Below the pieces are notes generated by a model. That model was not told the origin of the DNA. It ran no database searches and saw nothing but the letters and a program-made list of their open reading frames with translations. Of a stretch of DNA of 64,000 nucleotides, positions 45,906 through 56,435 are shown piece after piece (the stretch's first letter is position 1; each line of letters begins with the position of its first letter). The stretch covers positions 4,420,282 through 4,484,281 of the forward strand of contig MU004230.1 of NCBI GenBank assembly GCA_010405405.1, read 5' to 3'. This stretch comes from Microthyrium microscopicum (Eukaryota; Ascomycota; Dothideomycetes; Microthyriales; Microthyriaceae). The position numbers and the translations under genes were made by a program.

Positions 45906-47431
45906 ATGCGTAGAGTCGTCGTGACAGGAATTGGAGCCGTCACTCCACTAGGTGTTGGTCCGTCGCTCTCATTCCTTGCGATATCAAGCAGCCGACTAAT
46001 CATTATACAGGCGCAAAGCAATCATGGACTCGCTTGATAAATGGTCAGTCTGGGATTGTCTCACTTGGAGATAGATTCAACGCTATACCAAGTCGAGTTG
46101 CTGGTCTGGTTCCCCAGGGTGCGAAGAGTGATGGCAAATGGAATGCGGAGGAAAGACTCGACAAAGGGGTATCCACGAAATCGATAATTGTCCAAGAGAA
46201 GCAGCAGTCTAAATCGTTCATATAGGATGCGAGAAAGATGGCTTTGTTCGCCCAATACGCATATACCGCCGCCCAAGAAGCAGTCCTAGACGCCGGTCTC
46301 CAAAACCTCAGCGACGAAGCCCGCGAAAACGTTGTATGTCTATACCATCACCACCACCGAGCATAGTCTAATGAACCAGGGCGTCAACATAGGCTCTGGC
46401 ATCGGCAGCTTCGAAGACGTCGTAAAAACCACCCTCGCATTCGACCAAGGCGTAAACCTCCCCTTCCCATCCCCATCAAACCACACACATAACTAACTAT
46501 ATCACAGGGCTACTCCAAAGTTTCCCCCCTCTTCGTTCCCCGCCTCCTCATAAACCTCGCCGCCGGCCACATATCCATGAAATTCAACTTCCGCGGGCCC
46601 TCCCTCGCACCCTCCACAGCCTGCACCACCGGCTCTCACGCTATCGGCGACGCCTTCAACATTATCCGGTACTCCAAATCCACCCGCGTCGTCCTCGCCG
46701 GTGCCGCAGAATCGTGCATCGAGCCCCTGGCCCTAGCTGGCTTTGCGCGTGCACGCAGTCTATCTACTGGGTTCAATGATATACCCGAGGAGGCGTCACG
46801 TCCGTTTGACAGAGGGAGAGATGGCTTTGTGATTGCGGAGGGCGCGGGTGTGGTGGTGTTGGAGGATTTGGAGCATGCGCTTGAGAGAGGTGCGCCAGAG
46901 ATTTATGCGGAGGTCGTAGGGTATGGGCTTGCGAGCGATGCGTATCATGTTACGGCGCCGGATCCGTCAGGGAGGGGCGCATTTTTGTCAATGAAGAGGG
47001 CGTTGGAGGATGCGGAGCTCAGGCCGAGAGATGTGGATTATGTTAATGCGCATGCGACGAGCACGCCGTTGGGAGATTCGGCAGAGAATCGAGCGATTCG
47101 GAATCTTATGCTGGGAGAGGGTGGGTATGAGCATGCACAACAGGTGAATGTTAGTAGCTCAAAGGGTGCGGTTGGACACCTTTTGGGTGCTGCAGGTGGA
47201 GTGGAAGGCATTTTTACTGCGCTTGCGGTCAGGCATAATATACTTCCGCCGACCATCAATCTGCAGTGCCCTGGGCCTGCTTTAAAGGAGAAAGATGACA
47301 ATCTGGATGGGTGGGATCTCAATTACGTCCCATTTGAAAAGCAGGAGCAACAGGTGAACTACGCTGTTTCCAATAGCTTTGGGTTTGGGGGAACCTGTGC
47401 GAGTATATGTTTCAAGAAGTACACAGAATAG
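45906..47431 (+). CDS. CEM1: Mitochondrial 3-oxoacyl-[acyl-carrier-protein] synthase
   Basis: Condensing enzyme of mitochondrial type II fatty acid synthesis, supplying octanoyl-ACP for lipoic acid and longer acyl-ACPs for respiratory complex assembly. Five exons: 45906-45957, 46011-46168, 46226-46333, 46380-46451 and 46508-47431, with 46-57-nt introns, 437 residues. KS motifs are MRRVVVTGIGAVTPLGVG, then SKGSGIGSFEDV-like glycine-rich sequence, the nucleophile Cys in LAPSTACTTGSHAIGDAF, and the two catalytic His in DYVNAHATSTPLGDSAENR and SSKGAVGHLLGAAGGVEGI. The protein starts directly at the enzyme core (MRRVVVTG) and has no evident presequence, although other fungal Cem1 proteins also start close to the core. 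The first donor (GTCCGT) is unusual. Confidence 0.92.
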
Positions 47432-47671
47432 CAAAACAACAATCTTGATGTATGATGAGTCAAATGCATTTGATCAAATTGAGGTGCATATGAAATGCTA
47501 CAAGCATTCTTGCGAATGTTACAATGGGTATAATGTCTAAAGCAAAAGTATCCAAATTGCCAACCAATGCTGAATGAGCATGAATTCGTTGTTGAGTGCG
47601 GAATATTAGGTGACGCGCGAAATCTCCAATAGCGCCAATGATGTTTGGAATATGAACAGAAGTGAAGTTGG

Positions 47672-48751
47672 TTATTGGAAGGCTGAGGGAGGAGCTTGCA
47701 TCTCGTCGAAACGGAACAGAGATCTCAAAGCACCTGTTGCTACCTCCGGTTGAGGGCTTCCAACCATAGTCTTCTTCTCATACTTGAGTTCCTCGGCTGG
47801 CATCTCATTGGGAAGATCGTCAGCACCAACGTTGGTAGCGACACTGGCTTGTGCTTTGAGCCCCGGTAAACTAATAGTAGATTTACTCTGGGGTAATGAT
47901 TGAGCTCCGGCCAGTGGGGTTACTAGGTTGATTGATTTGGCGCCGAAACTACTCGAATATGGATTGGCCCGAGAAGGTAATGGCCGGGAGTAAGTCAAAG
48001 GCATTGATGACAATGGAGTCAAGGAGCTTGGTGATGTTCCTGGGGATGGTGAATGTGTAAGAGATGGAGCAAGACTGATTGTAGAAGCGCGAGACTGCGG
48101 CTTCGGCCTTCTTGCAAACCTTGAAGACGATTCGGCGACAAAAGCCGGTGATTGGAATTGTCGCAGATATCGTGCAGCTTCAGAGTCTTGACGACGATGC
48201 TGCATTGGCCCACGTGGTCTGCGAAGGACATCTTCGTTCGTATCTTCTTCGTCTTCAATGTCCGAGCTCGCAGCGGAAGAGAGATCCGTAAATGAAAAGC
48301 GGTTTGGTTGTATGGCAGTTGGTGATCGTTGAGGAATGATATCTCTAGGCGGTGAGCGAAAATCCAAGGCCTGATAGGCCTGCGTCGGCGTCATAGGCCG
48401 AGAGTGCAGATGCCCATGAGACGAAGGTACCGAAGATGAGAGCGGCTTATTCATGTCTCTGCGTCGGCAGCGATCTGAACAGTAGAGTATTGTACTACTG
48501 GGAGTGATGATCTGATTTTCGCACATTGTGCAGAATTGAGGGAAACTGGCCGCCATGTCGTCTTCGTCGTTGAAACTAGTAGTTGGCTCCGGATCTTCAA
48601 TTGATACGCGTTTTTGTTTGCAGGAACCAGATTTCTCTCTTTTGAAGGCGGGACGGACCGGCCGTTTTGAAGAAGCAGAACCTCGATTGTGAGAAGGAAG
48701 ATATGCGGAATGGATATGGGAGGTTTGGTGATGTGACGAAATTGAAGTCAT
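47672..48751 (-). CDS. Ecl1-family (life-span regulatory factor) zinc protein
   Basis: Contains the short Ecl1-type zinc motif FCTMCENQIITPSSTILYCS followed by DRCRRRD, that is CX2C and CX3C. Ecl1-family proteins in yeasts are small factors that extend chronological life span and respond to nutrient starvation; fungal versions such as this have long disordered extensions. Here a single exon gives 359 residues, Ser/Pro-rich, with RLLPSRANPYSSS-like low-complexity sequence and a C-terminal SLFRFDEMQAPPSAFQ. The ATG at 48751 (MTSISSHHQ) is chosen; the frame extends to an ATG at 48796 (MFLVYILGALPRRPI). It is followed by 1.7 kb of upstream sequence with no other gene. Confidence 0.75.
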   Translation of the reverse strand: MTSISSHHQTSHIHSAYLPSHNRGSASSKRPVRPAFKREKSGSCKQKRVSIEDPEPTTSFNDEDDMAASFPQFCTMCENQIITPSSTILYCSDRCRRRDMNKPLSSSVPSSHGHLHSRPMTPTQAYQALDFRSPPRDIIPQRSPTAIQPNRFSFTDLSSAASSDIEDEEDTNEDVLRRPRGPMQHRRQDSEAARYLRQFQSPAFVAESSSRFARRPKPQSRASTISLAPSLTHSPSPGTSPSSLTPLSSMPLTYSRPLPSRANPYSSSFGAKSINLVTPLAGAQSLPQSKSTISLPGLKAQASVATNVGADDLPNEMPAEELKYEKKTMVGSPQPEVATGALRSLFRFDEMQAPPSAFQ

Positions 48752-50486
48752 GATTGGGCGCCTTGGAAGAGCCCCGAGTATATATACTAAGAACAAACCA
48801 GGCGGCTATCAGTAGTAGGTGTCCAGCAGCCTCACCAAGCACAACAGTCAGTGCTCGGTCTATGCTATCAAGCCACTGCACACCGAACAAACGGTAAGAT
48901 TCGGTGCAGATAGGAATCACTGAATCAGCGTTTCAGCCGAAAGAGCATTGAGCTTGCACGACGCAATCAGACGCAGCAATCGGGTACAGGTCAAACCTAG
49001 CGAATGAAATCAAACAGTATCAAGCAAAATGCAGCACAGAAACAAGTCTGCTTTTACCTTTAGAAGGTAGGAAAAAGCGGTGACTCTTGGAGCGCGTGAA
49101 TTGACAAGGTGCTTGATATCGTAGATTGAGGCTGGAATGGCGGGGCCAATTGATAACGGAAGATACAAGCTTGAACTTTAGCCCCTGCACGTAGTGCCAG
49201 TGTGCCACTTGACAGCCGTCGTCGGTAAGTGGGTATTGCTGATGCTGACTCTGGCCCTGGAAAGAGGGTTTGGGTGGATAATGATTATATGGTAATGGTA
49301 CGCGGCTGGCTTGTGAAAGTTCTGGTAGAGAGAAAGTTAGCATTGTATTCCAACCATTGCGTGACGCGTCGGTTATAAGCAAAGATATTGTAACAGTTGA
49401 CAGAAACCTTGAATCTAGATCTGTGGATGCACATTGATCTAAACCAGGGGACAATGCAAGACAAGGAATAAATTGAGGGGCATATCAATGTGGACACGCA
49501 CAATTGAACAATGGATTGGATTTAAAGCACGCCAACAAAGAGCATGTACTTTGAATCTTTCTCACTTTGAAAACGTCCCTAGAGACATGTCCCAAACCGG
49601 AACAAGGCTTTGAGGCTTTCAAAACAGCGAATATAGCTGCATAGACTTGCTTTATGGGGAAACGAGGAAAGGCTAACCTACCGAGAATTGTTATGATAAG
49701 CTCAAATCTCCAGGTTGTGGCGTTTTAAATCCCTGTATTGCTCCAGTATGACCAAATCTGATTCAATGCAGGGCTGAAGCTGGGACAAATCGAACAATGA
49801 GCAAGATGTTGGATGATTGTACGGTAAAAGGTAGAAAAGACTTCAACAACTGTTGAATTTGTTGTTGTGACTTTCGGTTCCGGACGAGTTGTAATTGTGT
49901 ACCGTTGTAGATATGTCGTATTGTGATTGTTGGGTGGTTTGATGTACTAATGCGTCGTATCTCGCTCGATCTGGTACCAAATCGGCGTAGAACGTACGAC
50001 TAACTGATCTGGCGAAGAAAAACGAGAGACTGAATGATTTTGAACTGAAATTGAGACCACTAGCACCAATGGGCAGTCCAATACAGATATGTACCATTAT
50101 ATTTATCTTCCAGAGCCATGCTAAACAATGTTGAACTTATATAACCGATATCGCGGCTCCTATCAATGGCGACATTGGTCAAGCTGAGAGCATGGTCTAG
50201 ATTCCCAATTTGGAGTCTGCAGGCGACCCGCTGATATTAAACACCAGGTTTAGCAGGCTTTTCAATCAACATGCTTGTTCGATGCTTGTAACGGATCCCT
50301 ACATCTCTTAGAGATCCAATACTGCAAAACAACATTGTTTCATAGTGGAATTGCCCACAAGTTTGCCCGTATAGAGGCTTTTGCAACATGTCAACTGTTA
50401 TCAATTCTGAAAACGAATCAACCTCTTCGAAGGCAGTGAAGAGATAGCTCTGCAACATTACTTCGCTTCTATAAAGAGCCCTAGGA
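48752..50486. other. Upstream region of the Ecl1-family gene
   Basis: 1.7 kb, holding the promoter and perhaps a long leader of the Ecl1-family gene, plus the 3' flank of EFM3. ORFs 49020-49454 and 49843-50097 on the minus strand lack recognisable motifs and could be upstream ORFs of a long leader. Confidence 0.4.
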
Positions 50487-51801
50487 TCAAATGGCAAATG
50501 GATCTCGTTGGACGGGACCAGTTGATTCGATACTAACAATCTTGATATCACTAGTTGAGGAATAAAATGGCCCTTCTTGTTTCTCTGCGTTTGACAACAC
50601 TGGACGAGACGGTACTCTAGTCAGCCGAAAAGCTGCCTTTTCTATCATGCAGTTAGAAACTAGTTTACTCGGAGACGAGTATTCTTAGACATACCACAAG
50701 CTGATTCGAATTTGGCGAAGGTATCATCATTACGAATGGTTGACGCAATCAGAATCTTTATTTGCGGATTTTTTTCCAGCAGAATTCGAAAACTGGATAT
50801 TAGTAGAGGGAACAACGAATCGTCAAAGGTCTTGCAAGGCGTCAATTCCTGTATTGAAAACATATGAGTATACCGTTGAGAAACTTACAATATCAGCACC
50901 AAGAACAGTGTCATACACGGTGCCAACGCCGCCTTCTCCATCATCAAGAGGTCTCCCCCAGCGTAGAACACGGCACGCGAGATGATGGCTTTTGTCGATT
51001 CCATTTAAAAACGCGTTGTCCTCCATGGCTAGAACAACGTCCTCGCTACCATCAGTAGCTAGTACACATGAAGCTTCAAGGTACTTGGAGCAGACTATGC
51101 TTACTAGGCCCGTTCCGGCCCCGAGTTCTAATACATTTTGGCCTCGAATATACTTCATACCCTCGGATGCCAGATATTCCGAAAGATACAAAGCAGCTTC
51201 CCAGGTTCGTAATCCTGTAGTTCCTGACGAGGCAATGACAGATTGGTTCTCCAGTAATGTGACCGTGGCTGTTTTCTCTCCTTTCGCGATGGAGGGGAAG
51301 GTATAGGTTACGTGTGCTTTTTGCTGAGCTGCATCCAGTTCAGAATTCGAGGGCTTGCTTATCAAAGCTGACAATGTATGTATTAAACAATCTGATATCT
51401 CCTGGTCCACTTCGTTAGATGTGATGTATGGAGTATCTTGTGACAAAATGCAAGCGATATTGAGGTGCTTTGATGACATTGCTATATTCTCCACTACGTA
51501 CATCAAGTTCCGGATCATCAAATTCATCCTCAACAACTTTCACAATTTTTCTCAGCACTTGAAGCTGGTACCGCTCAGGTGGTTGAGGAAGCAGCATGGT
51601 GTCAAAGTCGAACATATTGAAGAATATCCAGTCTTGAACTGTGATATGTTTGAGAACATGGTTCTGTGGCCATCTAAGCTTTTGAACTGGGACCAACTGA
51701 AAATACTGCTGTTGAAGGATTTCGAGTTCATGGAGAGATGAAGGTGCGACAAGCGCAACGGAAGTCTTAGTCGTCGAGAATCCAGTATTGTGCTCCGACA
51801 T
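50487..51801 (-). CDS. EFM3: Elongation factor 2 lysine methyltransferase (Efm3/EEF2KMT-like)
   Basis: Seven-beta-strand methyltransferase of the FAM86 family, which methylates eEF2 on lysine. Four exons: 51801-51502, 51401-50889, 50830-50695 and 50641-50487 (introns 100, 58 and 53 nt), 367 residues. The N-terminal FAM86 region is LQQQYFQLVPVQKLRWPQNH and LLPQPPERYQLQVLRKIVK. The SAM motif I is NVLELGAGTGLVSIVCSKYL, with VLATDGSEDVVLAMEDNAFL and the core VYDTVLGADITFDDSLFPLL. The C-terminus ends SSTSDIKIVSIESTGPVQRD. Only splicing joins these parts. The third exon has a second acceptor 18 nt upstream (exon from 50848) that would insert ELTPCK in frame; I prefer the downstream site because GADITFD fits the family. 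It is divergent from RPS24. Confidence 0.88.
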
Positions 51802-52241
51802 ATTTTTCCCAAGCTCTTTCGATTCGATGTAGATGCCTCATAGCAAATCCTGTCGACGTCCTTAACCTCCAGATAAATTGATGGGCAGACGAATATGGTA
51901 CGGGAAAAATAAAAGTGATGAGCCCTAAGCGCGGAAAGAAGCGGCGGCAGTTTTCACCAATGAAACGCCATCCCACCATCCACGTGATGCACTCGCACAC
52001 CAATTCAAATCGAATCCTCAGACGACCACCCACAGAACCACGACAACTTTTGGCTCCGAATAGAGGCGTTCGAGAGCAACACCATCAATCGAAACCCGAT
52101 ACACTACCTTCCTGCCTCTGTACGTTTATTCTCTCCGGATTTACCGCACCAAAAGACGATTGCGCACCTGATACCTGTGATGACCAACCGCTAATGCCAC
52201 TTTTCACAGAAATCTCCCTCTCAAGTGCCTCAATCGCCAAC
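51802..52241. promoter_or_regulatory. Divergent promoter of EFM3 and RPS24
   Basis: 440 bp between the starts of two translation genes. It contains a CACGTG palindrome at 51981-51986, the usual site of bHLH factors such as Cbf1. No other clear element was seen. Confidence 0.5.
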
Positions 52242-52856
52242 ATGGCCGATTCCCAGGTTACCCTACGAACTCGCAAGTTCATCCGAAACCCGCTCCTTCA
52301 GCGCCGACAGATGGTCGTGTAAGTCGATCCCCATACTTGAACTCGTGGGCAGGTGGAATGAGGTCTTGGACTCGGAAGGCAAAAATATACATTATGGAAG
52401 AATGTGGCTCGGATGGAGTCGCGCCAACATACTCAATGAAAGCACAAAGCTGACATTTGCTCTCTACAGGGACGTTCTCCACCCAAACCGTGCCAATGTC
52501 GCCAAGGACGAGCTCCGCGTGAAGCTTAGCGAAATCTACAAGTCACCAAAAGACACTGTTTCCGTCTTCGGTTTCCGCACCCAGTTCGGTGGTGGAAAGA
52601 GCACTGGCTTTGCTCTCGTCTACGACTCGGAGGAGGCCCTCAAGAAATTCGAGCCTCACTACCGTCTTGTACGCTACGACTTGGCCAAGAAGATCGAGAA
52701 GGCCAGCAGACAACAGCGTAAGCTTACTACATTGTTCGAGGACATCGTGGACAACCATGCTGATATATTTCTACAGGCAAGCAACGCAAGAACCGAGCCA
52801 AAGAGCACCGTGGTACAGCAAAGACTAAGGGTGCCAAGAAAAAGAAGGATTCATAG
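52242..52856 (+). CDS. RPS24: 40S ribosomal protein S24 (eS24)
   Basis: Small-subunit ribosomal protein needed for pre-rRNA processing of the 40S precursor. Three exons: 52242-52318, 52470-52717 and 52777-52856 (introns 151 and 59 nt), 134 residues, the usual length. It reads [20 protein letters not shown], then [39 protein letters not shown] and a basic tail [20 protein letters not shown]. The first intron splits the codon for the second Val of QMVVDVL. I found no C/D or H/ACA snoRNA boxes in the 151-nt intron. Confidence 0.96.
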
Positions 52857-53303
52857 ATGGTTGTATGATTTGGGCAGGGTTGCCATTGAACAGCGGAATC
52901 CGGTGGGCATGGTTTTGCGGTTCTCGAATCATTCTTGTGTTCAGATAGGACTGTGTCTCCGGTACGAGCATGTCATTCTTGCACTGGGGTTGGCGTATGG
53001 TCAAAATTCAAAGTCTGCATCATAAATCTGGCAATCCTTCCCCGTGATATTTCAATTGCACACGATCCATATTTTCGAAGCAGCTTGAAACGACAATGTT
53101 CTACTTTGATTACGCCCACTTTTTTCTTCTACTGATACAACACAGCTATCCATCGCATAATTTGTACAAGATATTCCTACGTCACCAACACCACACCAAC
53201 GAATTCAATGAGTGTCTAGTAATACAATTCAATTGACACATTAATAATACAATCACGATGTGCGCCCCCACTGGAAGTTAAGATACATATTCCCAGCATT
53301 ATC
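52857..53303. other. Intergenic region RPS24-SWC2 tail
   Basis: Convergent 3' flanks. No gene was seen. Confidence 0.45.
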
Positions 53304-54047
53304 CTACAATGCTTCTTCCGGCTTTTCAGCTTCTGCCACACCGCTTGCACGAGTCTCTTTTGGGAGAATTGTCCGAAATTTTCTCGGATTTTCTTTGACC
53401 CCTTCACCGTTGCTTATATTTCGCAACGTAGAGGGGCGAGGTTTTTCTGGAACAAGCATTCCATGTTCCTTAAAAGCAGGTGCGGCATTTAACGGTTCAG
53501 TGAACGCTGTTGACGGGCGAGGCTGCCAGGGCTGTGTCGCGGGAGCTATTGGAATTAATAGTTTCAGTTGCGGACGAGGAGGTTTTGGTGTTTGTAGCGA
53601 GGCTTTTGTGTTGAGAGTGTGGGAAGTAGGATCTGAGAGAGAATGGTCCCGTGGAATTGCTCTTGGTACTTCTGTGGTGGTCATTTGATTGCTTTGAGCT
53701 GCTCTGGTACCATGTTGCAAGAGCACAGGAGTTTGAGTGTTGGCATGGTCGTTTGTGGATGGCAACGCATGAAACTGAAGTGGCATTCCAAGACCATCCA
53801 AACCTATCAGAGGTTGTTCCGCAGTCAGGACAGCGTCTGAGATAAAATCTTCCTATAATGCTGTCAAAAGCGCTCCATCCAGGACCTCTGGGTTGTCTTG
53901 AGTTGTACTGAGCAAGTTATGGTCAGATACAGAGGTTCGAGAGATGCCGTCGTCGTTCGCTAGTGGCAGAAGAGGAGGGTCCATCAGAACGTTAAGCTCA
54001 CTATGTCCCGCGATTGCATGAGAGGAAGTGATTGAGGTAGCATCTTT
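53304..54047 (-). other. Open reading frame continuing in frame past the SWC2 stop
   Basis: In the same frame as SWC2, about 248 codons run to a stop at 53304, interrupted only by TAG at 54048-54050 (the SWC2 stop) and TAG at 53853-53855. The reading includes HSELNVLMDPPLLPLANDD, EDFISDAVLTAEQPLIGLDG, SHTLNTKASLQTPKPPRPQL and KENPRKFRTILPKETRASGV. It looks like disordered, Pro/Ser-rich protein of the same style as SWC2. Each TAG could fall in a candidate phase-0 intron whose length is a multiple of three: 54048-54107 (60 nt, GTACGG...CCGTAG, no good branch site) and 53853-53930 (78 nt, GTATCT...TTGAC...TTATAG). It could be a true SWC2 C-terminus, a decayed tail or an independent exon. I list it separately because the joining is unproven. 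Confidence 0.4.
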
Positions 54048-56435
54048 CTACGGTGCTGCTATGGATGCTTCTTTGGTATCTTGAGCAGCTCCTGGTCCAT
54101 TCCGTACAGGCACAGAGGCTGGAGCGCTGACAATGTCACTCGCGGGCTTTGAAACCGGAGTGGTTACTGGTCCGCTGGCCGGAGCAACCGGAGCAGACGG
54201 TGTTGACGGGCTAGCCTGCGATTTAGCCTTCTCTTCAGCAGCAGCTTTCCTCTCGTCTTCGGCAGCCTTCTTCTTCGCTAGCTGTTCAGCTTCCTCCTTG
54301 CCCTCCGGTGAGTCCTTCCCAAACCACACACCCTTCGGAACGCCCTTGGCAGGCGCCGCATCACCTAGCCAGCACTGGAGCATGTCACTCCAGCGCCCCT
54401 GTCCCGACACGACATTTCGAATACTCTTATATGCATCTGACGTAGCATATGGCAATGCAGTCTGCGGGTCACGATACCTTGCTACCTGCCCCGTAATCAC
54501 ACAATGCATTGCCCGCCTGGAGATATAGCGCGTGTTATGGCGAGGATGAGACGAAGCCGGTATCAGCGGATTATAGTTTGAGAGTTCCTCCGGTTTGGGG
54601 ACAGCATTGGGATCAAGTGCTGCCTCACTTATAGAGAGGCGGCCGATTGGAGGGAGAATGGCATCTGTTGGAGGTGCAGGTGGAACGGTGAAGAGGGTGC
54701 GAATGATCATATCTTTGTCTTTTTCTGCTGCGGAGACGCGTGCGCCGCCCCATCTGCCACCGGTAGTCGTAGACTCAGCTTCATGCTCGCGTTCGGCTTT
54801 GCGGGTGCGGGCGTCGAGTTTAGGGAATGAGGTTAGTGTGATTAGGGAGCGGCGGGCTATTAATTGGACCTCTGGTAATGGTTCTGGTTTTGGTGGGCTC
54901 GGAAACTGATATTGAGATACCGATTGGTATGTAGATAACGCTGAAGGATGGGGTAATAGAGGCGTCGAAGTAGACGGCCCTGAAAGAAGAGGTGCTGGAG
55001 ACATTGAAGTAGACGGCGCTGGCGGCTGAGATGCTATAGGCGCTGGAGTAGTTGGCGGTGCAGCGGGAGGAAGATTGAGAGATTGCGGATTTGCTGATGG
55101 CGAGGCAGCCAAGATGCTAGCTAATGTCTGTCGCGGCTCTTGATGTGCCCCTGGGGTTGATTGCGACCCATCTCGCGGAAGTGAAGCCCAGTATTCAATG
55201 CCATCCAAAAATCCGGGTGGTTTGGAAGGCTGATCACCTGCTGTTTTGACGATATCAACTGGAGGTGGATCAACGTCCATAGCTGACGAGGAAAGCTCTC
55301 GCTCTGCTCCAGCCGTTGCGGCCGCCGTATCGGTAGATGCTGAACCAGCTGCTGATCCCGGTGCATTCCCATTGGGAACTTTCGAATCAATCTCCATAGA
55401 ACTGTCCTTCCTAAGAACAGAATCTGCATGATCTGATCCGCTGGGTCTGATAGGCAGATCTCCGTTGATTTGGCCATCCACACTGCTCTGTTGTAGCTTT
55501 TTTTGAGCTTTCTTCTCGTCCTCATCAACGATTTCGATCAATCGTTGTTTCCCAACACCTTTCAGCGTGTCGTTTGACCAGAGTGCGGGACCACTGTAAT
55601 AGGTGATGACTGGTCCCTCTAATCGTCGACTCTTCAAAGCTGCAAGCTTGGCCTTTCTTTCCTCCTGTCTCTGAGTTTCGAGAGTTTCCCAGCGATTCAC
55701 AGTTGTAACGTTTTCTCTCTCAACTTCAGCTGCATGAGCCAATCTTTCCTCTTGTGTCATGGGCTTCTTCTCAGTAGTTTTCTTGCGCTCTTCTGCCGCT
55801 TGCATCTTTGCCAGCGTGGAAACTCTCTTCTTCTCATTTTCCTTCAGCTTTTGAACTGTTGCTTGTTTATTCTGTACAGCAAGCCGTCTAGTTGAAGCAC
55901 GAACTGCTGAAGAATCTGGAAGCCAAGAAGTCCGTTCCGATTTCTTCTTTGGTCGAGATTGTGAGTCCGGCGTACTCGGCCCAGGCGTACTCTCTTGAGA
56001 CTTGAGGATCGGCGCATACCTCAACTTTTTCAACTTCATAGTCTGCTGCAGCAAACTCAACGCCTTTCTCTTCTTCCCCTGACCCTCCTTCTCCGATTTC
56101 TGCAGCTCCTTCTCGCCCTGCTCTTCATCTCCTCCCTCCCCATCCTCCTCCTCACTTGAACTCGACATATCCACATCACCATCCTCAGCTCCTTCCCCGG
56201 CAAACTCCTGATCATTCGCCGCCTCTAGAAAAATATCCGCATACTCATCTTCCTCCGTATGCTCCTCCTCTTCTTCGGCACCAGCAAGCTCGAGCAATTT
56301 CGCCATACGGTTTCCCGCATTGGCCCGGCGCTCGCGCGTCACGACCATGGCGGGCTCATTGTCTGAGGATGATGAATTCTCATCTTCTTCGGAATTATGC
56401 TGGGAAGATTGCGATATCTGCTCCTCGGTATCCAT
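54048..56435 (-). CDS. SWC2: SWR1-complex subunit Swc2 / Vps72 (YL1 family)
   Basis: Histone H2A.Z-H2B-binding subunit of the SWR1 chromatin remodeller, which deposits H2A.Z at promoters. To the first stop there are 795 residues in one exon. The acidic N-terminus with MVVTRERRANAGNRMAKLLE is the YL1 H2A.Z-binding segment, followed by acidic runs (EEEEEHTEEDEYADIFLEAA) and a basic helical region (ERTSWLPDSSAVRASTRRLA, RWETLETQRQEERKAKLAAL, ITYYSGPALWSNDT). Pro/Ser-rich sequence fills the middle. The C-terminal YL1_C domain is RNTRYISRRAMHCVITGQVA-like, with RYRDPQTALPYATSDAYKSI. The stop at 54048 is in a low-complexity stretch and the frame stays open beyond, as listed separately. Confidence 0.88.
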   Translation of the reverse strand: MDTEEQISQSSQHNSEEDENSSSSDNEPAMVVTRERRANAGNRMAKLLELAGAEEEEEHTEEDEYADIFLEAANDQEFAGEGAEDGDVDMSSSSEEEDGEGGDEEQGEKELQKSEKEGQGKKRKALSLLQQTMKLKKLRYAPILKSQESTPGPSTPDSQSRPKKKSERTSWLPDSSAVRASTRRLAVQNKQATVQKLKENEKKRVSTLAKMQAAEERKKTTEKKPMTQEERLAHAAEVERENVTTVNRWETLETQRQEERKAKLAALKSRRLEGPVITYYSGPALWSNDTLKGVGKQRLIEIVDEDEKKAQKKLQQSSVDGQINGDLPIRPSGSDHADSVLRKDSSMEIDSKVPNGNAPGSAAGSASTDTAAATAGAERELSSSAMDVDPPPVDIVKTAGDQPSKPPGFLDGIEYWASLPRDGSQSTPGAHQEPRQTLASILAASPSANPQSLNLPPAAPPTTPAPIASQPPAPSTSMSPAPLLSGPSTSTPLLPHPSALSTYQSVSQYQFPSPPKPEPLPEVQLIARRSLITLTSFPKLDARTRKAEREHEAESTTTGGRWGGARVSAAEKDKDMIIRTLFTVPPAPPTDAILPPIGRLSISEAALDPNAVPKPEELSNYNPLIPASSHPRHNTRYISRRAMHCVITGQVARYRDPQTALPYATSDAYKSIRNVVSGQGRWSDMLQCWLGDAAPAKGVPKGVWFGKDSPEGKEEAEQLAKKKAAEDERKAAAEEKAKSQASPSTPSAPVAPASGPVTTPVSKPASDIVSAPASVPVRNGPGAAQDTKEASIAAP

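Noticed and set aside
49020-49454. 144-codon minus-strand ORF upstream of the Ecl1-family gene
   Set aside because: It has no domain, overlaps another short ORF and lies where a long leader or promoter is expected.
50237-50551. 104-codon minus-strand ORF at the EFM3 3' end
   Set aside because: It overlaps the last EFM3 exon in a different frame. The EFM3 exon has family-consistent sequence and a good splice site.
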